A DNA stretch of 64,000 bases from positions 744,001-808,000 of the forward strand of contig NZ_CP078078.1 of assembly GCF_023101205.1 (NCBI RefSeq), read 5' to 3'. The notes under the pieces were generated by a model. The model did no database searches. It was not told the origin of the DNA and worked only from the letters and a program-made list of their open reading frames with translations. Positions 53,042 to 61,268 of the stretch are shown piece by piece. Source of the DNA: Microbacterium aurugineum. Lineage in GTDB: Bacteria > Actinomycetota > Actinomycetes > Actinomycetales > Microbacteriaceae. The position numbers were made by a program, and so were the translations under genes. The number at the start of each line of letters is the position of its first letter. Positions within the stretch are counted from its first letter, which is position 1.

Positions 53042-53831
53042 GAACACCACCGACGCCCTTCTCACCGCCCGCGGTCTCCGCAAGAGCTTCGGTGACAATG
53101 AGGTGCTGCGGGGCATCGATCTGACGTTGCACCGCGGCGAGGTCGTCGTGCTCATCGGCCCCAGCGGTTCCGGCAAGACCACCGTCCTGCGAGCGCTCAA
53201 CGGACTCGAGACCCCGGATGCCGGCACGATCGTGGTCGCGGGTGGCCCCGACCTCGACTTCGCCCCGTCGGCGAAGCCATCGCCGCGGGAGCAGAAACGC
53301 AAGCGGCTCGCGCTCCGGGACCGCTCCGCGATGGTGTTCCAGCATCACAACCTCTTCCCGCATCTCACCGTGCTCGAGAACGTCATCGAGGGGCCGTGGC
53401 GGGTGCAGGGGCGCCCGAAGGCCGAGGTCGTCGCCGAGGCGCTCGTGCTGCTCGACAGGGTGGGGCTGAGCGACAAGGCCGATGCGCGTCCGCATCAGCT
53501 CTCGGGTGGGCAGCAGCAACGGGTGGGCATCGTGCGTGCCCTCGCCCTCAAGCCCGACCTGCTGCTGTTCGACGAGCCGACCAGCGCGCTCGACCCGGAA
53601 CTGGTGGGCGAGGTGCTCCTGGTCATCAAGGAGCTCGCGGACGAGAACTGGACGATGGCGGTCGTGACCCACGAGCTGAGCTTCGCCCGCGAGGCCGCGG
53701 ATCATGTGCTGTTCATGGACGGCGGGGTGGTCGTCGAACAGGGGCCTCCTGCCGAGCTCTTCCGCGCGCCGAAGCACGAGCGCACGCAGCGTTTCCTCAC
53801 GCGCATCCTCCGCCCGCTCGACGGCGCCTGA
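53028..53831 (+). CDS. Polar amino acid ABC ATP-binding protein
   Basis: A 267-residue ATPase. Walker A is GPSGSGKT (about 44-51), the Q-loop is [11 protein letters not shown] (about 104-114), the signature [17 protein letters not shown] is near 160 and Walker B is [15 protein letters not shown]. The GTG at 53028 is chosen because AGGAGG lies 10 nt upstream; a TTG at 53019 would have almost no spacing. It completes the cystine-type importer. The D-loop and H-loop (VVTHE) are intact. Confidence 0.93.
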   Translation: MSPTENTTDALLTARGLRKSFGDNEVLRGIDLTLHRGEVVVLIGPSGSGKTTVLRALNGLETPDAGTIVVAGGPDLDFAPSAKPSPREQKRKRLALRDRSAMVFQHHNLFPHLTVLENVIEGPWRVQGRPKAEVVAEALVLLDRVGLSDKADARPHQLSGGQQQRVGIVRALALKPDLLLFDEPTSALDPELVGEVLLVIKELADENWTMAVVTHELSFAREAADHVLFMDGGVVVEQGPPAELFRAPKHERTQRFLTRILRPLDGA

Positions 53832-53870
53832 CCACTCGCGGTCGCGGGCGACGGCTGGAAGGATGACGTG

Positions 53871-54227
53871 ATGGGCACCATCGACGACTACCTCGCTGAA
53901 CTCGACCCCGCGGATCGTGAGGCGATCGACCGGGTCTACGCGGTCGCCCGCCGGGAGGTTCCGGATGCGGAACAGGGCAAGGGATACGGCATGCCGGCAC
54001 TCGTGCACCGCGGCAAGGCACTCCTCTCGGTGATGCGCGCCAAGAAGCACATCGGCATTTACCCGTTCAGCCCGGACGCGGTCGCGGCGGTCGCGGGCCT
54101 GCTCGAGGGCGGTCCCGGGATCAGCGTCGACAAGGGCACCATCCGATTCCAGCCCGAGCATCCGATCCCGACCGCGGTGCTCGAGAGCCTCGTGCGGGCG
54201 CGGCTCGCACAGATCGACGGAGCGTGA
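53871..54227 (+). CDS. DUF1801-like small protein
   Basis: A 118-residue protein of the DUF1801/YdhG fold, a frataxin-like family of unknown function. Its pattern is IDDYLAELDPADREAIDRVYAVARREVPDAEQGKGYGMPALVHRGKALLSVMRAKKHIGIYPFSPDAV by position (4-71), with the typical GYGMPAL and HIGIYPFS. No enzymatic motif is seen. It is convergent with argO, 6 bp away. An ATG at 53871 is used; a GTG one codon earlier is possible. AAGGAT (53859-53864) lies 6 nt upstream. Confidence 0.8.
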   Translation: MGTIDDYLAELDPADREAIDRVYAVARREVPDAEQGKGYGMPALVHRGKALLSVMRAKKHIGIYPFSPDAVAAVAGLLEGGPGISVDKGTIRFQPEHPIPTAVLESLVRARLAQIDGA

Positions 54228-54233
54228 ACGCCG

Positions 54234-54896
54234 TCAGCCTCGAAGCACCGGAAGCACGAGGCTGACCGCGATCGTGATCATCACCACGGCGATCACGGCA
54301 TCGAGGATGCGCCAGGAGAGCGGGGTGCGCAGCCAGCGCCCCAGATAGCGCGCGCCGAAGCCGAGCGCGGTGAACCACAGGATGCTCGCGGCGATCGCTC
54401 CGCCGGCGAACAGCCAGCGGTCGTCGCCGTGCGTGGCCGCGATCGATCCCAGCATCAGAACCGTATCGAGGTACACGTGCGGATTGAGCCACGTGAGCGC
54501 GAGGGTCGTCAGGATGACCGGTGCCAGTCGGGGGCGGACGAGTGTCGACGTCGCGCTGTGGGGGAGCGGCGCGCTCGGATCCACGGCTTCCGTCCCGTCG
54601 ACCCGGAGCTCTTCCCCGCCGCGCCACGCACGGCGTGCGGCGAGGACGCCGTAGGTCAGCAGGAACAGTGCGCCCGCCCACCGGGCCACGACCACGAGCC
54701 ACGGGGCGGCCGAGAGGACGAAGCCCAGCCCCGCCACCCCGGCGGCGATCAGGGCGGCGTCGGAGGCGGCGCAGATGATCACGACGGCGAGCACGTGCTC
54801 GCGGCGGATCCCTTGGCGCAGCACGAAGACGTTCTGCGCGCCGATGGCGACGATGAGGGAGAGTCCGAGTCCGAGCCCGGCGAGGACGGTGAGCAC
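54234..54896 (-). CDS. argO: LysE/ArgO-family amino acid exporter
   Basis: A 220-residue membrane protein with six helices and the LysE start GLGLGLSLIVAIGAQNVFVLRQGI, cited by position (7-30), followed by LNPHVYLDTVLMLGSIA (about 137-153). It exports basic amino acids, lysine or arginine. It is divergent from a LysG/ArgP-type regulator, the same pairing as in Corynebacterium lysE-lysG. The GTG start is leaderless (TAGGCT, complement of 54903-54908, 6 nt upstream). Confidence 0.9.
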   Translation of the reverse strand: MLTVLAGLGLGLSLIVAIGAQNVFVLRQGIRREHVLAVVIICAASDAALIAAGVAGLGFVLSAAPWLVVVARWAGALFLLTYGVLAARRAWRGGEELRVDGTEAVDPSAPLPHSATSTLVRPRLAPVILTTLALTWLNPHVYLDTVLMLGSIAATHGDDRWLFAGGAIAASILWFTALGFGARYLGRWLRTPLSWRILDAVIAVVMITIAVSLVLPVLRG

Positions 54897-54951
54897 GGGT
54901 TCAGCCTAGGAACCGTTGGACATGAGAGGAAGCGATGGTTTCTTCAGAACC

Positions 54952-54966
54952 ATTAGTATCACTAAT
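54952..54966. promoter_or_regulatory. ATTAGT-ATC-ACTAAT palindrome over the argP-type promoter
   Basis: A perfect 6-bp inverted repeat covers TAGTAT (54954-54959), the -10 box of the leaderless regulator gene starting at 54967. A second weaker repeat TGGTT-N7-AACCA is at 54936-54952. The position suits autorepression by the LysR protein. Confidence 0.55.
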
Positions 54967-55911
54967 GTGAGGATCGACCCGGAATTGGCCGCCACCCTCG
55001 CCGCGATCGTCGATGAGGGGACGTTGGACGCTGCATCGAGGCGTCTGCGGATCACGCCGTCCGCGGTGAGTCAGCGGCTGAAGATGCTCGAGCAGCAGCT
55101 CGGCCGGATCCTGCTCGTGCGCGCCAAGCCCGCGCGGGTGACGGAGGCGGGAGAAGCGGTCGTGCGGCTGGCGCGACAGGTCGCCCTGCTCGAACACGAT
55201 GCTCTGCTCGGCGTGGGCATCGACGAGGCCGGCGGGACGCGTCGCATCAGCATCCCGCTGGCCGTGAACGCCGACTCGATGGCGACGTGGTTCCTCGCTC
55301 CGCTCGCGCGTCTGTCCGCCGGGCACGACATCGACTTCGATCTGCATCGTGATGATCAGAACTTCACCGCCAGATTGCTGGAGTCGGGCACCGTGATGGC
55401 TGCGGTCACCAGCGAGGCGGCTCCCGTCGCCGGGTGCTCGGTGTCGCCGCTCGGCGTGCTCGAATACCGGGCGATGGCGGAGCCGGGGTTCGCGGCGCGT
55501 TGGTTCCCCGAGGGGGTCACGACGGAGGCGTTGGGGTCGGCCCCCTTCGTGGACTTCGACCGTCGAGACACGTTGCAGCACGAGTGGCTGCGTGCGATGT
55601 CGGTCGGGCAGGAAGGCGTGCCACGGCACTACGTCCCCGCCTCGAACGACTACGCGCTCGCGGTCGGTCTGGGCCTCGGCTGGGGAATGGTCCCGCTGCT
55701 CCAAGAGCGACCGGGCCTGGTTCCGCTGGGCGGGCCGACTCTGCGAGTGGAGCTCTACTGGCAGCAGTGGAACCTGCGCTCGGAACTGCTGGACACCATC
55801 GCCGGGGAAGTCGCCGCCGAGGCCCGCCGTGTGCTCGGCGGCACCGGGGTCACGCAGACGGCTTCTCGTCCGGAGCCGCCCCGGAGGCCAGGGCGTGCAG
55901 CAGCCGGGTGA
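54967..55911 (+). CDS. argP: LysR-family regulator of the amino acid exporter (ArgP/LysG type)
   Basis: A 314-residue LysR protein. The winged helix has LAAIVDEGTLDAASRRLRITPSAVSQRLKMLEQQLGRILLVR by position (about 8-49), and the remainder is the co-inducer domain. In Corynebacterium LysG activates lysE when lysine, arginine or histidine is abundant. Translation starts at a GTG with no Shine-Dalgarno and TAGTAT 7 nt upstream. Its 3' end overlaps the convergent marR-type gene by 62 bp. Confidence 0.88.
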   Translation: MRIDPELAATLAAIVDEGTLDAASRRLRITPSAVSQRLKMLEQQLGRILLVRAKPARVTEAGEAVVRLARQVALLEHDALLGVGIDEAGGTRRISIPLAVNADSMATWFLAPLARLSAGHDIDFDLHRDDQNFTARLLESGTVMAAVTSEAAPVAGCSVSPLGVLEYRAMAEPGFAARWFPEGVTTEALGSAPFVDFDRRDTLQHEWLRAMSVGQEGVPRHYVPASNDYALAVGLGLGWGMVPLLQERPGLVPLGGPTLRVELYWQQWNLRSELLDTIAGEVAAEARRVLGGTGVTQTASRPEPPRRPGRAAAG

Positions 55912-56338
55912 GGCTCCCGATGTCGGCGAGGCTCCACTCCGCGAGTGTCTCGAGCAACCGGCCCTCCTGCGGAAGCCGGGCGGCAGCGAGGCGCTGTGCA
56001 CCCATCGCCGTCAGCTGCAGCAGGAACGAACGGCCGTCGGTGGGATCCGCCGAGCGCTCGATCAGGCCGAGCTCCTCCAGCTCCCGCACCGTCCGGCTGA
56101 CCTGCCCCTTGTCGATCAGCATCCGCTCGGACAGGGTCGACACCGTCACCATCTCGCAGCGCGCGATCGTGGTGAAGATCTTGTAGGCCCCGGGCAGCAT
56201 CCCGGGGCTCACCCGGTTGGCGTTCTCGGTGATCACACGACGGAAATGCGTGATCAGTTCGCCGAACTCCGCTTCGAGGGCGCGGACCGCCTCGGCCCGC
56301 GCCTCCGGAGTGTCGAGCACGTCGTCAGCGGCCGGCAT
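55850..56338 (-). CDS. MarR-family regulator of the multidrug pump
   Basis: A 162-residue MarR-type protein with the winged helix at about 50-115 (VSTLSERMLIDKGQVSRTVRELEELGLIERSADPTDGRSFLLQLT, given by position). It overlaps the 3' end of the MFS pump gene by 14 bp on the same strand, so the pump and repressor are one transcript. Its likely operators are the two GTTGA-N6-TCAAC sites at 58106 and 58134 in the shared promoter. The inducing compound is unknown. Confidence 0.87.
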   Translation of the reverse strand: MPAADDVLDTPEARAEAVRALEAEFGELITHFRRVITENANRVSPGMLPGAYKIFTTIARCEMVTVSTLSERMLIDKGQVSRTVRELEELGLIERSADPTDGRSFLLQLTAMGAQRLAAARLPQEGRLLETLAEWSLADIGSLTRLLHALASGAAPDEKPSA

Positions 56339-58046
56339 CGGATGCCGTATCGCCGCGGTCGTCGCCGGATCGGCTGACCACGGTCACGGAACCGGTGGAT
56401 GCTCCGGAGAGCGCCTCCGCGTCGGCGATCGCGACGTCTGCGGCATCCTCCACGGAACCGTCGGCCGCCTGCTTCCCGGAGGCATCCGCCCGAGCGCGCT
56501 CGGAGGTCGTCATCGTGGTGAGCGGACGGTTCGGAAGGAACAGGATCGCGATCAGGCTGATCACCGCGAGCGGGATGCCGATCAGGAACGCGTGCGAGAT
56601 GGCCTGCGCGTAGAAGTCCTCGATGATCGAGCGCACGGGCTCGGGGAGGAGCCGGACCTGGGGAAGAGTGCCGGACGAGAGCTGTGCGGCGACCTCGGCG
56701 CCCTTGTCCCCGAGCTTCGCGATCGCCGCGCCGATGCGCTCCTTGCCGTCGGAGAACAGTCCGGTGAGGCTGTTCGCGAGCACGGCGCCCATGACCGAAA
56801 CGCCGATCGTACCCCCGAGGCTGCGGAAGAACGTCACTCCGGAGCTGGAGACGCCCATCTCGCTCGGCTTCGCGACGTTCTGGACGATGAGGACGAGGTT
56901 CTGCATCGTCATGCCGACGCCCGCGCCCATCACGAACATGTAGATCGAGACGAGGATGAAGTTCGTGTCGTAGTGCAGCGTCGACAGCATCACGGAGCCC
57001 GCGATCAGCAGCACCGAGCCGAGGATCAGGTACCCCTTCCACTTGCCGAAGCGGGTCACCAGCTGACCGACGACCATCGAGGAGATCAGCAGGCCCGCCA
57101 TCATCGGCAGCGTCATCAGTCCGGCCTCGGTGGGGGTGGCGCCGCGCGACAGCTGCATGTACTGCGCGAGGTAGACCGAGGTTCCGAACATCGCGACGCC
57201 GATGGAGATCGATGCCAGCACCGACAGGGTGAACGTGCGGCCGCGGAACAGCGTGAGCGGGATGAGCGGCTCGCGCACCTTGAGCTCGACGATGATGAAC
57301 GCGATGGTCGCGATGATCGCCGCGCCCACCATCAGCACGGTCTCGGTGCCCCACCAGTCGAAGGTCGAGCCTGCGTTGGTGATCCAGATGAGGATGAGCG
57401 AGACGGCGGCCGAGAGCAGCACGATGCCGACGTAGTCGATCGAGACCTTGCGCGTGCGCTCGGTGCTGATGCGCAGCGTCTTCTGCAGGATGATCAGGGC
57501 GGCGACGGCGAAGGGGAGCGCGACGAAGAAGTTCCAGCGCCAGTTCGCGACGTCGGTGATCCACCCGCCGAGCAGGGGGCCGCCCACGGTCGCGACGGCC
57601 ATCACGGCGCCGAACAGGCCCATGTAGCGGCCGCGCTCACGCGGACTGATGATGTCGGCCATGATGACCTGGCTGAGGGCGGCCAGTCCGCCACCGCCGA
57701 TGCCCTGGATGGCGCGGAACGCGATGAGCGTGTTCGTATCCTGCGCGAAGCCGGCGGCGGCCGTCGCGGCCACGAAGATGACGAGGGCGAGCTGGATCAG
57801 CAGCTTGCGGTTGAACAGGTCGGCGAGCTTGCCCCAGATCGGTGTGGAGATCGCCGTGGTGAGGAGCGTTGCGGTGATGACCCAGGTGTAGGCGGCCTGG
57901 TCTCCGCCGAGGTCGTGGACGATGACCGGCATCGAGGTGGACACCACCGTCGTCGCGATCATCGAGACGAACATGCCCAGAAGGAGCCCGGTGAGGGCTT
58001 CGAGCACCTGCCGGTGCGTCATCTTGACGGGGGAGTCCGTGGTCAT
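56325..58046 (-). CDS. DHA2-family (EmrB/QacA) MFS drug exporter
   Basis: A 573-residue transporter with 14 membrane helices, and the family patterns VVSTSMPVIVHDLGG (about 34-48), WVITATLLTTAISTPIWGKLADLFNRK (about 54-80, by position) and RAIQGIGGGGLAAL (about 111-124, motif C-like). It would export drugs or metabolites with proton exchange. A Ser/Asp-rich C-terminal tail of about 60 residues is cytoplasmic. It is followed directly by its MarR-type regulator. AAAGGTCCCGC precedes the ATG. The promoter upstream has a near-consensus -35/-10 pair within two operators. Confidence 0.92.
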   Translation of the reverse strand: MTTDSPVKMTHRQVLEALTGLLLGMFVSMIATTVVSTSMPVIVHDLGGDQAAYTWVITATLLTTAISTPIWGKLADLFNRKLLIQLALVIFVAATAAAGFAQDTNTLIAFRAIQGIGGGGLAALSQVIMADIISPRERGRYMGLFGAVMAVATVGGPLLGGWITDVANWRWNFFVALPFAVAALIILQKTLRISTERTRKVSIDYVGIVLLSAAVSLILIWITNAGSTFDWWGTETVLMVGAAIIATIAFIIVELKVREPLIPLTLFRGRTFTLSVLASISIGVAMFGTSVYLAQYMQLSRGATPTEAGLMTLPMMAGLLISSMVVGQLVTRFGKWKGYLILGSVLLIAGSVMLSTLHYDTNFILVSIYMFVMGAGVGMTMQNLVLIVQNVAKPSEMGVSSSGVTFFRSLGGTIGVSVMGAVLANSLTGLFSDGKERIGAAIAKLGDKGAEVAAQLSSGTLPQVRLLPEPVRSIIEDFYAQAISHAFLIGIPLAVISLIAILFLPNRPLTTMTTSERARADASGKQAADGSVEDAADVAIADAEALSGASTGSVTVVSRSGDDRGDTASDAGR

Positions 58047-58105
58047 GCGGGACCTTTCGCTGTCGTGAACGGGGACGCGGCGACGGCTCTGGCGCGCACG
58101 AGATG

Positions 58106-58149
58106 GTTGAACTGGGTCAACTATACGTCGATCGTTGATTTACGTCAAC
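58106..58149 (-). promoter_or_regulatory. Promoter and two MarR-type operators for the MFS pump
   Basis: On the minus strand TTGACG (complement of 58143-58148) and TATAGT are separated by 17 bp, an excellent sigma-70-like promoter. Two identical-design inverted repeats GTTGA-N6-TCAAC lie at 58106-58121 and 58134-58149, 28 bp apart. One overlaps the -35 and the other lies just after the -10, so binding would block RNA polymerase. Confidence 0.8.
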
Positions 58150-58302
58150 CATCTTCGACCGCGGAGGGACTGCGCGCGATGAGCGCGGAGCATGCGCGAA
58201 ATCGCCTTGTCCTGTTCGGAGGCGTGGATGAGGATGAGGGCACAGCGGGGATGCGAGGCTTCTGAGGGGCAGCCGTTCTCGGACATCCACGCGATCGCCT
58301 GA

Positions 58303-58467
58303 TTCCTGAGGGGGACACCAGGAGGCGCCTCGACCCAGGCGGTGAGCGCCAACGGTGCCGCGCAGGTCAACTACTGCATCGCCGTCACGCTGCCGACCAC
58401 CGCGCTCAACGCCGCGCAGGGGCTCACGATGTCCCAGACCTGGCACATCCAGGGGACGTCGTCGTGA
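58303..58467 (+). pseudogene. 3' remnant of a SipW-dependent exported protein gene
   Basis: Only the last 54 codons remain after an in-frame TGA at 58300. They read ...ASTQAVSANGAAQVNYC then IAVTLPTTALNAAQGLTMSQ and TWHIQGTSS, the typical C-terminus of actinobacterial alternate-signal exported (SipW substrate) proteins. The stop overlaps the sipW start (GTGA). No start codon or signal sequence precedes it: the 150 bp upstream up to the MFS promoter show no coding continuity. This suggests a deletion that removed the 5' part together with the operon promoter. Confidence 0.65.
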
Positions 58468-59090
58468 CGCAGCTGACCCGGCGCAGTGCGCGCGCGCAGG
58501 CGGAAGGGATTCGCGCGGACGAAGGCGCCGACGTCCGGACCCCGGCACGTGTCCGAACACGGCCCGGTCGGACGATCGGCGATGCGCTCCTCTGGCTCGC
58601 CGCGCTGGCCGGCGTGATCTGCATCGTGCTCGTGGTCCTGGCGTTCATTGCGCAGATCACCCTGATCCTGTTCCGGACGGGGTCGATGTCGCCCACGATC
58701 CCCGCCGGATCCGTCGCAGTGGTGCAGCGGATCCCGGCGAGTGGGATCGAGGTCGGAGACGTCGTGACCGTGGACCGCGTCGGAGAGCTTCCGGTGACGC
58801 ACCGCGTCACGACCATCGCACCCGGGGTCGTGCCTGAAGAGCGGATCATCATCATGCGCGGAGACGCGAACGCCTCGGAGGATCCCTTCCCGTACACGGT
58901 CTCCAGCGTGCGGATCGTCCTGTGCTCGGTCCCCGACGTCGCGACGCTGATCGTCGGCATGGGCAACCCCGTCGTGCTCGGCACGCTGACCCTGGCGGCG
59001 ACGACGCTGGTCGTCTGGGCGTTCTGGCCCCGCACGCATCGTCGTGCGGATCGGAGCGGTCGAATCGGAGCGGGCGGGAGGGGCGGATGA
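58464..59090 (+). CDS. sipW: Signal peptidase I, SipW type
   Basis: A 208-residue signal peptidase of the ER/SipW class. It has a basic head, a membrane helix (about 40-68), the catalytic Ser74 in RTGSMSPTIPAGS, and His113 in LPVTHRVTT replacing the lysine of the usual bacterial enzyme, with MRGDANASEDP (131-141) as the third conserved box. A second membrane helix lies near 160-190. Such enzymes release TasA/camelysin-like and adhesin-type proteins with special signal anchors. The GTG overlaps the preceding remnant, and the ATGA junction couples it to the next gene. Confidence 0.88.
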   Translation: MTQLTRRSARAQAEGIRADEGADVRTPARVRTRPGRTIGDALLWLAALAGVICIVLVVLAFIAQITLILFRTGSMSPTIPAGSVAVVQRIPASGIEVGDVVTVDRVGELPVTHRVTTIAPGVVPEERIIIMRGDANASEDPFPYTVSSVRIVLCSVPDVATLIVGMGNPVVLGTLTLAATTLVVWAFWPRTHRRADRSGRIGAGGRGG

Positions 59091-59718
59091 GGCGTGTCTT
59101 CGGGATCCTCACGATCGCGGCCGCCGCGGTCATGACGCCCAGCGCTGCCTGGGCGGCGCCGACCACGCAGGTCATCCAGGGAGAGGTGCTCCGCCTCGTC
59201 TCGGTGGCGGACTGGGATGCCGCGGCCGGCCTGCTTCCCGGGGCGCCGGTGCGATGGGACGTCGCTGTGAGCGCGGATGCTCCCGACCCCGGTGTGGTGC
59301 GGATCGGCGTGAGTGCGACCGGCACGGCCCGACTGCTCGTCGACATCTCGACGTGCTCGCGGGCCTGGCGCGATGCCGGATGCCCCGGGTCGGAGACGGT
59401 GCTGCGCACGGAGTGGCGGATTCCGCGGGACGGTGCGGTGGTCCCGCTCGCCGAGATCAGCGACGCCGACACCGCCCATCTGCGCCTCTCCGTCGCCCTC
59501 GACCCGGCCGATGGCGCGGGCAGCACCGACCTGCGCGTGATCGCGACGGGGGCGGGGGAGACCGCGGACGTCGGGCCCGGAGGAGGCCTCGCGAGCACCG
59601 GCCCGGCGCCCGGGGCTCGCTGGGCGGTCGTCGGCGGAGTGCTCCTCGCGGTGGGGGCGGTGCGCTCGCCGTCCTGCGCCGGCGCCGGGCGGAGGCAGAA
59701 CTGGGAGAGCGGCCATGA
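59087..59718 (+). pseudogene. Exported surface protein with LASTG-type anchor, frameshifted in a G-run
   Basis: A signal peptide (1-24, cleavage after SAAWA), an Ig-like or beta-rich domain with Cys90 and Cys99 that could form a disulfide, then a C-terminal LASTG sorting-type motif (168-172) and a hydrophobic helix. The natural end is out of frame: after residue about 190 at the G5 run 59655-59659 the reading departs from the frame that gives LAVLRRRRAEAELGERP and stops at 59718. One extra G restores it. That stop overlaps the next ATG as ATGA, as at the other junctions, so the shifted frame is the ancestral one. As written the frame runs on to 60388. Confidence 0.7.
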
Positions 59719-60209
59719 GAGGCGGGCGCCGGCGGATCCTCGCGGGCGCGGTCGGCGTCGCGATCCTGGTCGGAATCGCGTCGTTCCCGCCGGTGGAGTC
59801 GACCGAGGCGAGGTTCACCGACAGCGAGTACGGCGCGGGAGCCTTCACCGCGGCGACCCTCCCGACCCCGGTGGTCGCATCCTGCACGGTGACGAGTTTC
59901 CTCGGGACCTTCACCGGGTTCACGATCACGTGGACATCGCCCGCCGTGAAGCTCCGACAGCGCTTCTCCATCAACGGCGTCATCGTGGACAACGCGAACG
60001 TCACGCAGACCGGGACCGGGCCGTACACGTACTCGTCGACGATCAGTTCCGGACTGCTGAACACGCTCCTGGGAAGCCTCCTGGGCTCGACCAACACGGT
60101 GAAGGTCGAGACCATCTACCCCGGAACATCGTGGGTCTCGCCGGCGGCGACGCGCTCCCTGTCCGTCGGCGGACTGCTCGGGCTCGGCGGCAACAACACC
60201 TGCACCTGA
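59715..60209 (+). CDS. SipW-dependent exported protein
   Basis: A 164-residue protein with an Arg-rich start, a hydrophobic segment (8-24) and the motif VESTEARFTDSEYGAGAFTAATL (about 27-49, by position). This resembles the signal anchor and start of the mature region in TasA/camelysin-type SipW substrates (A-x-A-x-F-T-D-S/T-E). The rest is Ser/Thr-rich beta structure with Cys57 and a Cys three residues from the end (NNTCT). It is presumably cut by the SipW of this cluster and exposed on the surface. It starts inside the stop of the preceding gene (ATGA). Confidence 0.78.
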   Translation: MRGGRRRILAGAVGVAILVGIASFPPVESTEARFTDSEYGAGAFTAATLPTPVVASCTVTSFLGTFTGFTITWTSPAVKLRQRFSINGVIVDNANVTQTGTGPYTYSSTISSGLLNTLLGSLLGSTNTVKVETIYPGTSWVSPAATRSLSVGGLLGLGGNNTCT

Positions 60210-60260
60210 GCCGGACCCTGCTCTCCCGCGCAGGGGTGCGCGAGGGGCCGTCGGCGAGCG

Positions 60261-60941
60261 TCAGTCGGCGAGGGCCAGCGCGCGGAAGGCGTCTCGTTCG
60301 CGCAGCTGCTCGCGGCGGCTCATCGCAGGGTCCGCGGTCCGGCTCGGGACCTGTTGGCCGGTCGTGCGCCGATAGAGCTCGTCGATGAGATCGGTCGCGA
60401 GGCCGACGAGCTTGGCGATCTCACGGTCGTCCCGGTCGATCCACACGCACCGGGGCTCGTCGTGGATCGGGGCGAAGTCGACGTGCTCCTCCCACACGAA
60501 CAGCGTCCGCTCGGCGCCGAGCACGTGCTGCTGCCACCACACCTGGCGCAGGTAGGTGCGTGGGATCCCGCGGAACGCCTTGTTCGTCGTCTTGATCTCG
60601 GCGAGCTTCACGCGGCCCTCGGCATCGACCGCGATCCCGTCGGGCGTGGCGAGGTGGCGGTGCTCGACCTCGGCGCGGAAGAGGGCGGAGGAGGGGAGGA
60701 TGCCGTGGGTCGCGGCGACCCAGGCGGCGATCTCGGGTTCGCGACGGCGACCGTGGTCGGTGTAGGCGTTGCCGCCGAAGCGCGGGCCGCCGCCGAGCTT
60801 CGAGTCCGCAGCCCGGGCGATCGACCTCTCGGAGGTGAGTCCGGCCACGTCGGTGGCCGTGATCCCGCGCGAGCGAGCCCGCATCCATGCCACGCGATCG
60901 CGAGAGTCCGCGACGATGCGTGCAGCGAGTTCCGGGGTCAC
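60261..60941 (-). CDS. YqaJ/lambda-exonuclease-family nuclease
   Basis: A 226-residue protein with the YqaJ viral recombinase (PD-(D/E)XK) pattern: RSRGITATDVAGL (about 23-35), RRREPEIAAWVAATHGIL (about 65-82), ATPDGIAVD (about 98-106) and AEIKTTNKAFRGIP (about 114-127), whose Asp, Glu and Lys form the metal site. A Gln/Trp segment (LRQVWWQQHVLG) follows, as in the family. Phage relatives digest double-stranded DNA ends; no phage gene is nearby, so this is an orphan. The GTG start is leaderless (TAGGGT, complement of 60948-60953, 6 nt upstream). Confidence 0.82.
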   Translation of the reverse strand: MTPELAARIVADSRDRVAWMRARSRGITATDVAGLTSERSIARAADSKLGGGPRFGGNAYTDHGRRREPEIAAWVAATHGILPSSALFRAEVEHRHLATPDGIAVDAEGRVKLAEIKTTNKAFRGIPRTYLRQVWWQQHVLGAERTLFVWEEHVDFAPIHDEPRCVWIDRDDREIAKLVGLATDLIDELYRRTTGQQVPSRTADPAMSRREQLRERDAFRALALAD

Positions 60942-60953
60942 CCTTCGACCCTA

Positions 60954-61086
60954 ACCCCGCTCGCCGACCCTTCCTCTCCCACACGCCGTCCTCCCTCCCG
61001 CCCCGCCCCTCCCGCCCCGCCCCTCCCGTCCCGTCTCTCCCCGTCCCTCCCGTCCCGTCTCTCCCCGTCCCTCCCCGCCCGTTTCG
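60954..61086. repeat. Pyrimidine-rich low-complexity tract
   Basis: The 327-bp gene-free region 60942-61268 begins with about 130 bp of CCTCCCGCCCCG- and TCCCCGTCCC-type repeats. It resembles, in reverse orientation, the GGGACGGG tract before rplK (50041-50108). The remainder of the gap is palindrome copy C (61087-61169) and about 100 bp without recognisable signal. Confidence 0.75.
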
Positions 61087-61169
61087 GTCGACGCCCCCTC
61101 TGCTCGTCCGCGCCCCCGCGTGCCTGCGCGATTCAGCGGGGGTGCGGACGGTCAGCGGGGGTGTGGGGC
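61087..61169. repeat. Nested intergenic palindrome, copy C
   Basis: The outer arms GTCGACGCCCCCTC and GCGGGGGTGTGGGGC are degenerate; the inner arms GTCCGCGCCCCCGC and GCGGGGGTGCGGAC are perfect, with the GGTCA spacer also found in copy A. It lies between divergent genes. Confidence 0.7.
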
Positions 61170-61268
61170 GGTGGCGACTGTTCCTGCACCGATCGGTCGA
61201 CGTCGAGACCTGGGATCGGCCCTGTGAGTGACGGTGGCAGGGGGTGTCGGAGGCCTCACGATGACGGG

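Noticed and set aside
58117..58560. Minus-strand frames between the MFS promoter and sipW
   Set aside because: They cross the MFS promoter and operators and overlap the sipW start; no family resemblance.
60354..61268. Long upstream extension of the AbiEi-like frame
   Set aside because: It would read through the opposite-strand YqaJ gene, the low-complexity tract and palindrome copy C.
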